A DNA stretch of 8,862 nt from Candidatus Avoscillospira stercoripullorum (lineage in GTDB: Bacteria; Bacillota; Clostridia; Oscillospirales; Oscillospiraceae): assembly GCA_018712905.1 (NCBI GenBank), contig DVGD01000074.1, positions 1 to 8,862 of the forward strand, in the 5' to 3' direction. A model generated the notes under the pieces. The model was not told where the DNA came from, did not search any database, and saw only the letters and a list, made by a program, of their open reading frames with translations. Numbering within the stretch: position 1 is the first letter of the stretch; every line of letters starts with the position of its first letter. Made by a program: the position numbers and the translations under genes. This document shows, one piece after another, positions 1 to 5,462 of the stretch.

Positions 1-807
1 GGCGTCCTTGGCCCAGGAAGAGATTTTGTCGGCGTCCTTGTAGCCGGAGAGATCGGCGCGGGCGCTCATGTCGTAGCCTTTGAGCTCGGCATAGCGGTAG
101 AGGATGGCGGCCATCTGCTCCCGGGTCACCAGATCCTCGGGGTCGAACTTGTCCTTGCCATAGCCCTTGACGATGTCGTTGGCGGCAGCCCAGTTTACCG
201 CGTCGGCATACCAGGCGCTGTTGGACACATCGGAGAATTCCGTGGGGAAGTCGCGCTTTTCTTCTTCCACATTGTAGAGCACCTTGGCCAGCATGCCCCG
301 GGACAGAGCGCCGTCGGGATCGAAGCGGGTGGCGCTGACGCCGTCCATATAGCCGTAGTCATAGACGAATTCCACCGCCTGGTAATACCAGGTGCCAAGC
401 GCTACATCGGTGAAGGGGAAGTCGCTGGAGTTATCCTCAAAGATACCCAGAATACCGGCAATGGTGAGCCATTTGGGAGCAAAGACAGCCTTGATGTTGA
501 CCGCGGAGGCGGGCATGGTAAAGGAGTAGACATTCTTGCGGACATAGGAAACGGAGAGCTCATAGCCGCGGCTGTTGGTGACCTTCAGATAGGTGAGCCA
601 GTTGCCGCTTTCGGGATGGGCGTAAATGTAGATCGTGTCGTCTTCCTCTGCCTTGTCCTTGGACAAGGTGAGATAGCCGTCGCCTGCATCGTCATAGACT
701 GTGATGGCATAGGTTCTCGTGTGCGCCAGCGCAGTGACCGAGAATGCGGAAAACGCCAGCACCAGCGCCAGAAGCAGGCTCAAAATGCGCGTTGTATTTC
801 GTTTCAT
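1..807 (-). CDS. Secreted SLH-domain (S-layer homology) protein, C-terminus cut by window edge
   Basis: An open frame runs from ATG at 807 to the left edge without a stop (269 codons). A ribosome binding site, AGGAGG at 815-820, lies 7 bases before the ATG. Residues 1-28 form a signal peptide: KR near the N-terminus, a Leu/Ala-rich core and a likely cleavage after ALA at 26-28. Residues about 34-109 look like a beta-rich repeat of the divergent InlB B-repeat type, ending in FTMPASAVNIKAVF, a common form next to SLH domains in Clostridia. SLH repeats follow: one at about 130-180 (FTDV..WYYQAVEFVYDYGYMDG), one at about 190-240 (FSDVSNSAWYADAV, then TREQMAAILYRYAE), and the start of a third from about 252. 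SLH domains bind secondary cell-wall polymers, so the protein should be wall-anchored outside the cell. Any catalytic or adhesive part is not visible. The gene is divergent from the copper operon and has its own promoter. Confidence 0.9.
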   Translation of the reverse strand, partial: MKRNTTRILSLLLALVLAFSAFSVTALAHTRTYAITVYDDAGDGYLTLSKDKAEEDDTIYIYAHPESGNWLTYLKVTNSRGYELSVSYVRKNVYSFTMPASAVNIKAVFAPKWLTIAGILGIFEDNSSDFPFTDVALGTWYYQAVEFVYDYGYMDGVSATRFDPDGALSRGMLAKVLYNVEEEKRDFPTEFSDVSNSAWYADAVNWAAANDIVKGYGKDKFDPEDLVTREQMAAILYRYAELKGYDMSARADLSGYKDADKISSWAKDA

Positions 808-857
808 ATTCCTTCCTCCTATTCTGTGACTGGAAAATGGAAGCCTTTTTCACTTCT

Positions 858-886
858 AGCATACCATTCTTCCTATAGAAAATCAA
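858..886 (-). promoter_or_regulatory. Sigma-A-like promoter of the SLH gene
   Basis: Read on the minus strand, TTGATT (881-886) and TATGCT (858-863) are separated by exactly 17 bases. This predicts a start near 852 and an untranslated leader of about 45 bases. The -35 box lies about 30 bases from the nearest copper operator, so this promoter need not be copper-controlled. Prediction from sequence only. Confidence 0.6.
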
Positions 887-910
887 TCCCTATGCCAGCG
901 GAATTTCCAC

Positions 911-939
911 TTGACAAATACCCTGAGGGGGTATATATT
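911..939 (+). promoter_or_regulatory. Promoter of the csoR-copA operon
   Basis: A perfect -35 box TTGACA (911-916) is followed after 17 bases by TATATT (934-939). The predicted transcription start is near 946. The 17-base spacer is almost entirely filled by the first CsoR-type palindrome, and the start site falls inside the second. This is the arrangement expected for steric repression by a copper-sensing repressor. Confidence 0.75.
918..934. promoter_or_regulatory. CsoR-type operator 1, between -35 and -10
   Basis: ATACCCTGAGGGGGTAT is a 17-base inverted repeat with 7-base arms around a 3-base centre and one arm mismatch. CsoR-family repressors of copper genes bind G/C-tract inverted repeats of the form TACCC...GGGTA. 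Its position in the promoter spacer, just before a csoR gene, supports the call. Confidence 0.75.
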
Positions 940-943
940 ATAA

Positions 944-960
944 ATACCCCACAGGGGTAT
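944..960. promoter_or_regulatory. CsoR-type operator 2, over the transcription start
   Basis: ATACCCCACAGGGGTAT is a perfect inverted repeat with 7-base arms and a 3-base centre. Its centre is 26 bases from that of operator 1, about two and a half helical turns. It covers the predicted transcription start, so the 5' end of the mRNA would carry part of it. Confidence 0.75.
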
Positions 961-978
961 ATGAAAGGGGAGAACGTC

Positions 979-1278
979 ATGGAAAAATCCTGCTGCGGCG
1001 AGAAGAAAACGCTTCGTTCTGAGGAGCAGCGCAAAAAGCTCATTCACCGCCTCAATCGCATGGAGGGGCAGATTCGCGGTATTCGCGGCATGGTGGAGCG
1101 GGATTGCTATTGCACCGATATCCTCACCCAGTCCGCCGCCGTGCAGGCGGCGATCAACGCCTTCAACCGCGAGCTAATTGCAGCGCACCTCCATACCTGC
1201 GTTGCCAGAGATCTGCGGGAGGGAAAAGACGAAGTGATCGACGAGCTGGTGCTGACGCTCCAGAAACTGATGAAATAA
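979..1278 (+). CDS. csoR: CsoR/RcnR-family copper-sensing transcriptional repressor
   Basis: This is a 99-residue all-helical metal-sensing repressor of the CsoR/RcnR (DUF156) family. It is expected to bind the two upstream palindromes and release them when Cu(I) binds. Family features seen are RLNRMEGQIRGIRGMVE (residues 24-40), DILTQSAAVQAAINAF (47-62) and the Cu(I) ligand set Cys45, His70 and Cys74 in C...HxxxC form. Extra cysteines sit at 5, 6 and 43. Start choice: AGGGGAG (966-972) is 6 bases before ATG 979. An in-frame ATG at 961 adds six residues but lacks a good ribosome binding site. The frame stays open back to 616, but that part crosses the promoter and is not coding. copA follows after 6 to 15 bases, so the two are cotranscribed. 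RcnR-type or sulfur-sensing relatives are less likely, given the ligands and the neighbouring copA. Confidence 0.92.
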   Translation: MEKSCCGEKKTLRSEEQRKKLIHRLNRMEGQIRGIRGMVERDCYCTDILTQSAAVQAAINAFNRELIAAHLHTCVARDLREGKDEVIDELVLTLQKLMK

Positions 1279-1284
1279 AAGGTT

Positions 1285-3807
1285 GTGAAACAGATGGAAC
1301 AGTATAATGTCACGGGCATGAGCTGCGCCGCCTGTAGTGCCCGGGTGGAGAAGGCCGTGGGGCAGGTACCCGGCGTCACGGCCTGCTCGGTGAGCCTGCT
1401 CACAAACTCCATGGGCGTAGAGGGCACGGCGGATCCTGCCGCAATCATGGCAGCGGTGGAGGCGGCGGGCTATGGCGCTTCGCCGAAATCCCAGGAGGCG
1501 GCACCCTCTGCCAAGGCGGCGGCACAGGCGGAAGCCCTGGCCGACCATGAGACGCCCCTTTTGAAGAAGCGGCTGGTTAGCTCCCTGGGCTTTCTGATTG
1601 TTTTGATGTATATTTCCATGGGGCATACCATGTGGGGCTGGCCGCTTCCTGCGGCACTTGCGGAAAACCCTGTAGCGCTGGGGCTCACCGAGCTCCTGCT
1701 GACAGCCATCGTCATGGTCATCAACCAGAAGTTCTTCCGCAGCGGATTTGTGAGCCTCTTCCACCGGGCGCCCAATATGGATACGCTGGTGGCGCTGGGC
1801 GCTTCGGCTGCATTCTTATATAGTACCTACGGCGTCTATGCCATGTCCGCCGCCCAGGCGGCGGGAGATGCGGAAATGGCCATGCACCATCTCCACGACC
1901 TCTACTTTGAGTCCGCAGCCATGATCCTCACGCTCATCACCGTGGGCAAGATGCTGGAGGCGCGCTCCAAGGGCAAGACCACCGACGCCCTCAAGAGCCT
2001 TCTCAAGCTCTCTCCCCAGACGGCAACGGTGGTGCGGGACGGCAAGGAGGAGACCATTCCCATTGCCCAGGTGCGAAAGGGCGATGTGTTCACCGTCCGT
2101 CCCGGCGAAACGGTGCCGGTGGACGGGATCATCCTGGAAGGTGAGAGCGCCCTCAATGAAGCCGCCCTCACCGGTGAGAGCATTCCCGTGGACAAGGCGG
2201 TGGGCGACCTGGTCTCGGCGGCTACTCTCAACCAGTCGGGCTTCCTCCGCTGTGAGGCCACCCGGGTGGGGGAGGATACTACCCTGGCCAAGATCATTCA
2301 GATGGTCAGCGATGCCGCCGCCACCAAGGCACCCATCGCCAAGGTGGCCGACAAGGTCTCCGGCGTCTTTGTGCCGGTGGTCATGTCCATTGCCCTGGTG
2401 ACCACGGTCATCTGGCTATTTGCGGGGCAGACCTTCGGCTTTGCCCTGGCGCGGGGGATCTCGGTGCTGGTCATCAGCTGTCCCTGTGCCCTGGGACTGG
2501 CCACGCCGGTGGCCATCATGGTGGGCAACGGCATGGGCGCCAAGCACGGCATTCTCTTTAAAACGGCGGTTTCCCTGGAAAAGATGGGAAAGACGGAGAT
2601 TGTCGCCCTGGATAAGACCGGCACCATCACCGCCGGTACGCCCCAGGTGACGGATCTGCTTCCCGCCGATGGCGTGAAGGAGGAAGAATTGCTCCACCTG
2701 GCCTATGTGCTGGAGCAGCGCAGCGAACACCCCCTGGCGCGTGCCATTCTTGACCGGGGCGCAGAGGCGGGCTTTGCTGCGGAAGACGTGTCAAACTTCC
2801 AGGCGCTGCCTGGCAATGGGCTCACTGCCACCTGGCAGGGACACGTCCTCCGGGGCGGAAACCGCAGCTTTATGGAAAAGAGCGGCGCCACGCTGGGTAC
2901 CTTGGCGGAGAAAGCGGACGCCCTGGCTGGAGAAGGCAAGACACCCCTCTACTTCAGCCGTGACGGTGTGCTGCTTGGCATCATCGCCGTGGCGGATGTG
3001 ATGAAGGACGACAGTGCTCAGGCCATCCGCGAGATGCAGGCCATGGGCATCCACGTGGTCATGCTCACCGGCGACAACCAGCGCACCGCTGCTGCCATCG
3101 GCCGCCAGGCCGGGGTGGATGAAGTGGTGGCCGGCGTGCTCCCCGATGGCAAGGAGCAGGTGATTCGCCAGCTCCAGCAGCGCGGCCAGGTGGCCATGGT
3201 GGGCGATGGAATCAACGACGCGCCCGCACTCACCCGGGCGGACATCGGCGTGGCCATCGGTGCCGGCGCCGACGTGGCCGTGGATGCAGCGGACGTGGTG
3301 CTGATGAAGAGCCGCCTCAGCGATGTCCCAGCGGCCATCCGTCTGAGCCGTGCTACCTTGCGCAATATCCACGAAAATCTCTTTTGGGCATTCATCTATA
3401 ATGTCATCGGCATTCCCCTTGCCGCTGGCGCGCTGATCCCGTTGCTGCATCTTCAAATGGATCCCATGTTCGGCGCGGCAGCCATGAGCCTCTCGAGCTT
3501 CTGCGTGGTTACCAACGCATTGCGGCTCAATTTCTTCAAGCTCTACGACGCAACCCACGATCACAAGAGAAAATATCATAAAAAGGAGATCAAAACCATG
3601 GAAAAGACAATGAAAATCGAAGGCATGATGTGCGGCCACTGTGAGGCCACGGTGAAGAAGGCACTGGAGAACGTGGAAGGCGTGACCAGCGCGCAGGTGA
3701 GTCATGAGAACGGTACCGCTGTGGTAACCCTCTCCAAGGCCGTGGACGACGCGGCGCTCCGTGCCGCCGTGGAGGCCAAGGACTATCGGGTGACCTCCAT
3801 TTCCTGA
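1285..3807 (+). CDS. copA: Cu(I)-exporting P1B-type ATPase CopA with a C-terminal CopZ domain fused in frame
   Basis: This membrane pump exports cytosolic Cu(I) at the cost of ATP. In numbering from GTG 1285 (840 residues), an N-terminal HMA domain (about 5-68) carries GMSCAAC at 11-17. Transmembrane helices follow from about 92. The actuator has TGES at 296-299, and the ion site is CPC at 399-401 in TM6. The phosphorylation motif DKTGT is at 443-447 with Asp443, the P1B HP motif at 482-483, MLTGDN at 593-598 and GDGINDAP at 640-647. YN at 705-706 (TM7) and MSLSS at 734-738 (TM8) are the Cu(I)-specific P1B-1 signature. After TM8 comes a short basic, His-containing linker and then a complete second HMA domain (772-840, GMMCGHC) that resembles stand-alone CopZ. 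ATG 1294 is an alternative start. The AAAGG at 1278-1282 is 2 bases from the GTG and 11 from the ATG, so the choice is open. The operon is controlled by the upstream CsoR sites. Confidence 0.95.
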   Translation: MKQMEQYNVTGMSCAACSARVEKAVGQVPGVTACSVSLLTNSMGVEGTADPAAIMAAVEAAGYGASPKSQEAAPSAKAAAQAEALADHETPLLKKRLVSSLGFLIVLMYISMGHTMWGWPLPAALAENPVALGLTELLLTAIVMVINQKFFRSGFVSLFHRAPNMDTLVALGASAAFLYSTYGVYAMSAAQAAGDAEMAMHHLHDLYFESAAMILTLITVGKMLEARSKGKTTDALKSLLKLSPQTATVVRDGKEETIPIAQVRKGDVFTVRPGETVPVDGIILEGESALNEAALTGESIPVDKAVGDLVSAATLNQSGFLRCEATRVGEDTTLAKIIQMVSDAAATKAPIAKVADKVSGVFVPVVMSIALVTTVIWLFAGQTFGFALARGISVLVISCPCALGLATPVAIMVGNGMGAKHGILFKTAVSLEKMGKTEIVALDKTGTITAGTPQVTDLLPADGVKEEELLHLAYVLEQRSEHPLARAILDRGAEAGFAAEDVSNFQALPGNGLTATWQGHVLRGGNRSFMEKSGATLGTLAEKADALAGEGKTPLYFSRDGVLLGIIAVADVMKDDSAQAIREMQAMGIHVVMLTGDNQRTAAAIGRQAGVDEVVAGVLPDGKEQVIRQLQQRGQVAMVGDGINDAPALTRADIGVAIGAGADVAVDAADVVLMKSRLSDVPAAIRLSRATLRNIHENLFWAFIYNVIGIPLAAGALIPLLHLQMDPMFGAAAMSLSSFCVVTNALRLNFFKLYDATHDHKRKYHKKEIKTMEKTMKIEGMMCGHCEATVKKALENVEGVTSAQVSHENGTAVVTLSKAVDDAALRAAVEAKDYRVTSIS
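3583..3600 (+). promoter_or_regulatory. Internal ribosome binding site and start codon for a separate CopZ product
   Basis: AAGGAG (3583-3588) lies 9 bases before ATG 3598, inside the copA reading frame and exactly at the linker/CopZ boundary. In the fusion these bases encode Lys-Glu residues of the linker. A good ribosome binding site at the domain junction suggests that this was, and may still be, the start of an independent copZ. Confidence 0.55.
3598..3807 (+). CDS. copZ: CopZ-like copper chaperone, possible separate product from an internal start within copA
   Basis: The last 69 codons of the copA frame form a complete CopZ-size HMA protein starting METKMK-like at its own ATG (Met-Glu-Lys-Thr-Met-Lys), with the Cu(I)-binding motif GMMCGHC at residues 9-15 of this unit. 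CopZ proteins carry Cu(I) in the cytosol and hand it to CopA and CsoR. No stop codon separates it from copA, so the sequence shows a fusion. Separate production is inferred from the internal ribosome binding site. The domain is certain. Independent translation is not, and it may exist only as the tail of CopA. Confidence 0.5.
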   Translation: MEKTMKIEGMMCGHCEATVKKALENVEGVTSAQVSHENGTAVVTLSKAVDDAALRAAVEAKDYRVTSIS

Positions 3808-3818
3808 CATATGATTAC

Positions 3819-3860
3819 AAAAAACCGCCTCCCGTACCAACCGGTACAGGAGGCGGTTTG
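3819..3860. terminator. Bidirectional intrinsic terminator between convergent genes
   Basis: A hairpin at 3822-3859 has an 11-base outer stem (AAACCGCCTCC with its complement), one C/A mismatch, a 5-base inner stem and a 4-base loop. Read on the minus strand it is followed by TTTTTTG, a proper terminator for the regulator gene ending at 3876. Read on the plus strand, only TTT (within the stem) follows, so it would end copA mRNA less efficiently but is still likely to protect its 3' end. Confidence 0.85.
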
Positions 3861-3875
3861 CGTATGAAGGGGAAC

Positions 3876-4955
3876 TTAGCTGCTCTCTTTTTCCACCAGC
3901 ACCCAGGGCATCACCTCGGACTGGCAGCTTTCACCATCAAGCAGCTTGAGCAGCATTTCCGCTGCGATTCTGCCCACTTTGTTGGCGCCGTGGGAGAGGG
4001 AGGTGATGCGGATGGGGGAGAGCTCGCTATATTGACTGTTGTCGAAGCTCACCACCGCCAAATCCTTGGGGATTTCCACGCCCTGTCCACGCAGGCTAGT
4101 TATCAAACGGATGGCCAATTCATCATTATAGCATACCACCGCGCTGCATCCTCCGAGGGAGTTTAAAATTTGCTCGGGGAAGGACGTGGCCTGTCCAGCC
4201 AGGATGCGGTCTTTGTCCTCGGTGGTGTACCAGAAGACCTGTTCGTCCTGCAGGGGCAGGCCGAGATCTCGCAGCGCATCGGCATAACCGGCATATCTGC
4301 CGTGTCCCTGGAGGTCATCGCTTTTAAAGATGCCGGCAATGTTCCGATGACCTTTTTGGTAGAGGTACTCCACCAGCATATACCCGCCGCCGTAGTTGTC
4401 GTCCAGAACAGAACAAGTGCCGGGGAGTTTATCGTAGCAGCCGTGCATGAATACCATGGGGATGCCGCGATCCAGGAGCTTCTGGTAAAGATCCAGATTG
4501 GGATTTGGCAAGCCGGTTTTCGTTCCTTCGATGAGCAGTCCATCCAATTGGGACAGATCAAGCAGGGTGGACAAGATACGCCGTTCGGTGGCGATTTGAT
4601 TTCTTGAGGCAAAGAGGAGCGTTGTGCAGTTGCTTTTGGAGAGTACGTTTTCCGCCTCGCGTAGGAGGCTGGGAAAGATATAATCGCTAATATACGTAGT
4701 GAGCACAGCGATGCTTCTGGGAGCAACAGATACTGTGGAAGACGCGCTGTGGAGAATATGCGAGCCGCTGCCCTGACGCTTTTCAATGAGGCCGTCCTGC
4801 ACCAGAAGGGACAGTGCCTGTCGTACGGTTTGACGGCTGACCTGGTACTCCTCTGTAAAGGCCTTCTCCGTGGGAAGAAGGTCGACTGTGGCATACTTGC
4901 CGGTCAAGATCTGCTCGCGAAGCTCTTGGGCAAGCTGTTGATACTTGGGCACCAT
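3876..4955 (-). CDS. AraR-type GntR-LacI hybrid transcriptional regulator
   Basis: This 359-residue sugar-responsive regulator has an N-terminal GntR winged helix-turn-helix (about 1-70; LPTEKAFTEEYQVSRQTVRQAL at 27-48, then the wing EKRQGSGSHI). The C-terminal part (about 80-355) is a LacI/GalR periplasmic-binding-like effector domain ending in the typical SPIRITSLSHGANKVGRIAAE (313-333). This combination, plus LIEGTKTGLPNPNLDLY (141-157) and GIFKSDDLQGHGRYAGY (208-224), resembles AraR, the arabinose repressor of Bacillus and other Firmicutes. Start choice: ATG 4955 gives the canonical GntR beginning (VPKYQQLAQELREQI) and has AAAGGA about 11 bases upstream. A TTG at 4994 would add 13 residues but lies at the predicted transcription start. 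The gene is divergent from the sugar transporter and most likely controls it and itself. Arabinose as effector is inference from family resemblance. Confidence 0.88.
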   Translation of the reverse strand: MVPKYQQLAQELREQILTGKYATVDLLPTEKAFTEEYQVSRQTVRQALSLLVQDGLIEKRQGSGSHILHSASSTVSVAPRSIAVLTTYISDYIFPSLLREAENVLSKSNCTTLLFASRNQIATERRILSTLLDLSQLDGLLIEGTKTGLPNPNLDLYQKLLDRGIPMVFMHGCYDKLPGTCSVLDDNYGGGYMLVEYLYQKGHRNIAGIFKSDDLQGHGRYAGYADALRDLGLPLQDEQVFWYTTEDKDRILAGQATSFPEQILNSLGGCSAVVCYNDELAIRLITSLRGQGVEIPKDLAVVSFDNSQYSELSPIRITSLSHGANKVGRIAAEMLLKLLDGESCQSEVMPWVLVEKESS

Positions 4956-5004
4956 GGCAAAACAAATCCTTTCTAAAGAGGAAATATGTTGCAATTACAA
5001 ATCT

Positions 5005-5033
5005 ATTATAGAACAAGTTGTGATGCTTGACAA
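5005..5033 (-). promoter_or_regulatory. Promoter of the AraR-type regulator gene
   Basis: On the minus strand, TTGTCA (5028-5033) and a perfect TATAAT (5005-5010) are separated by 17 bases. The predicted start is near 4998, about 43 bases before ATG 4955. A small palindrome, ACAAGTTGT (5013-5021), lies in the spacer and could be an autoregulatory half-site pair, but that is speculative. Confidence 0.7.
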
Positions 5034-5059
5034 GAATGACTTTGTCCAAAATATAAAAA

Positions 5060-5098
5060 TAAGAGCAAAAAATCATACAATAATGAGAACTGCTCTTA
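5060..5098. repeat. Inverted repeat A in the divergent region
   Basis: TAAGAGCA (5060-5067) and TGCTCTTA (5091-5098) form perfect 8-base arms around a 23-base loop. No T-tract follows on either strand, so a terminator role is unlikely. It could be an operator or a weak RNA hairpin. Function unknown. Confidence 0.4.
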
Positions 5099-5139
5099 AG
5101 ATGTACTATACAATATTGCTAATTTTTGAGAGAAATAGA

Positions 5140-5158
5140 AAATCGTTTCGAACGATTT
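5140..5158. promoter_or_regulatory. Inverted repeat B, candidate operator
   Basis: AAATCGTT-TCG-AACGATTT is a 19-base perfect palindrome with 8-base arms and a 3-base centre, the size and symmetry of a dimeric repressor site. It stands out as a CG-containing element in AT-rich DNA. It lies about 140 bases upstream of the regulator's start and about 227 bases upstream of the predicted transporter start, so repression from here would need looping or another promoter. It does not match the published Bacillus AraR consensus well, so the binder is unknown. Confidence 0.5.
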
Positions 5159-5190
5159 GTGCATTTTTGAAAGAATACAAATTGAAATTA

Positions 5191-5218
5191 TTGCGATATA
5201 GAACAAATAATATCGCAA
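5191..5218. promoter_or_regulatory. Inverted repeat C, candidate operator or hairpin
   Basis: TTGCGATAT (5191-5199) and ATATCGCAA (5210-5218) are perfect 9-base arms around a 10-base loop. The loop holds GAACAA, part of a 10-base word also found at the regulator promoter. A run of A, not T, follows on the plus strand, so it is not an intrinsic terminator there. Operator is the better guess. Confidence 0.45.
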
Positions 5219-5349
5219 AAAAGTTTGTGTTATATTATAAAAATAATTAAAATTAAAACATATTAAATAAAGTAAATGTATCTATCTCATTTTAACATAA
5301 AATATGTATTGTATATTTAGACGAATATAGAATATATCACATACAATTC

Positions 5350-5378
5350 TTGACGAATGGGGAAAGCGAGATTATACT
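5350..5378 (+). promoter_or_regulatory. Promoter of the sugar transporter operon
   Basis: TTGACG (5350-5355) is followed after 17 bases by TATACT (5373-5378), predicting a transcription start near 5385 and a leader of about 78 bases. The very A/T-rich DNA directly upstream could act as an UP element. The word GACGAAT in the -35 region also occurs 32 bases upstream at 5320-5326. Confidence 0.7.
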
Positions 5379-5395
5379 GTAACTGTAGCAAAGAG

Positions 5396-5420
5396 CATCC
5401 GCCATCCGGAGGGCGTGATG
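5396..5420 (+). promoter_or_regulatory. Leader-RNA hairpin over the start of a small leader ORF
   Basis: CATCCGCC (5396-5403) pairs with GGCGTGATG (5412-5420) over 8 base pairs with one bulged T (5416), closing an 8-base loop. The stem would hide part of the GGAGG sequence and the ATG at 5418, so it could gate translation of the leader ORF. No known riboswitch class was recognised. Confidence 0.4.
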
Positions 5421-5450
5421 TTCAAAGTACAATCATGTGAACAAAGATAG
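5418..5450 (+). CDS. Possible 10-residue leader ORF upstream of the binding-protein gene
   Basis: ATG 5418 is preceded at 5 bases by GGAGG (5408-5412) and opens a 10-codon frame (MFKVQSCEQR) that stops at TAG 5448-5450. The stop overlaps the ribosome binding site (AGGAG, 5449-5453) of the next gene, so translating ribosomes could affect initiation at 5463. It lies inside the predicted mRNA leader. It is very short and may be chance. The peptide shows no runs of a regulatory amino acid. Confidence 0.3.
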   Translation: MFKVQSCEQR

Positions 5451-5462
5451 GAGTTTTGAAAC

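Larger units (their letters stand above)
4956..5462. other. Divergent regulatory region between regulator and transporter, strongly AT-rich
   Basis: This 507-base gap carries promoters in both directions, three inverted repeats and a short leader ORF, listed separately. By hand count, 5041-5340 holds about 63 G/C in 300 bases (near 21%), and 5221-5280 only 6 in 60. The flanking genes are visibly GC-rich. I see no convincing protein gene in the AT-rich core. The frame across 4945-5250 has no ribosome binding site and overlaps the regulator start. Confidence 0.7.

Noticed and set aside
616..978. Upstream extension of the csoR frame to 616, giving a 220-residue protein
   Set aside because: It crosses the SLH gene start, the divergent promoters and both copper operators. 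The ribosome binding site at 966-972 and the family length support ATG 979.
2791..3840. A 349-codon open frame on the minus strand opposite copA
   Set aside because: It is a shadow of a GC-rich gene. The plus frame carries all catalytic motifs, and the frame would start inside the terminator hairpin.
4163..4894. A 243-codon minus-strand frame overlapping the AraR-type regulator in another frame
   Set aside because: The product is rich in Arg/Ser/Pro/Cys, typical of an out-of-frame reading. The regulator frame has complete GntR and LacI-type domains.
5191..5224. Inverted repeat C as an intrinsic terminator
   Set aside because: It is followed by A residues on the plus strand and has no T-tract after it on the minus strand, and no gene ends nearby on either strand.
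4945..5250. A 101-codon plus-strand frame across the AT-rich gap
   Set aside because: It starts inside the regulator gene on the other strand, has no ribosome binding site, covers the regulator promoter and the inverted repeats, and shows no recognisable domain.
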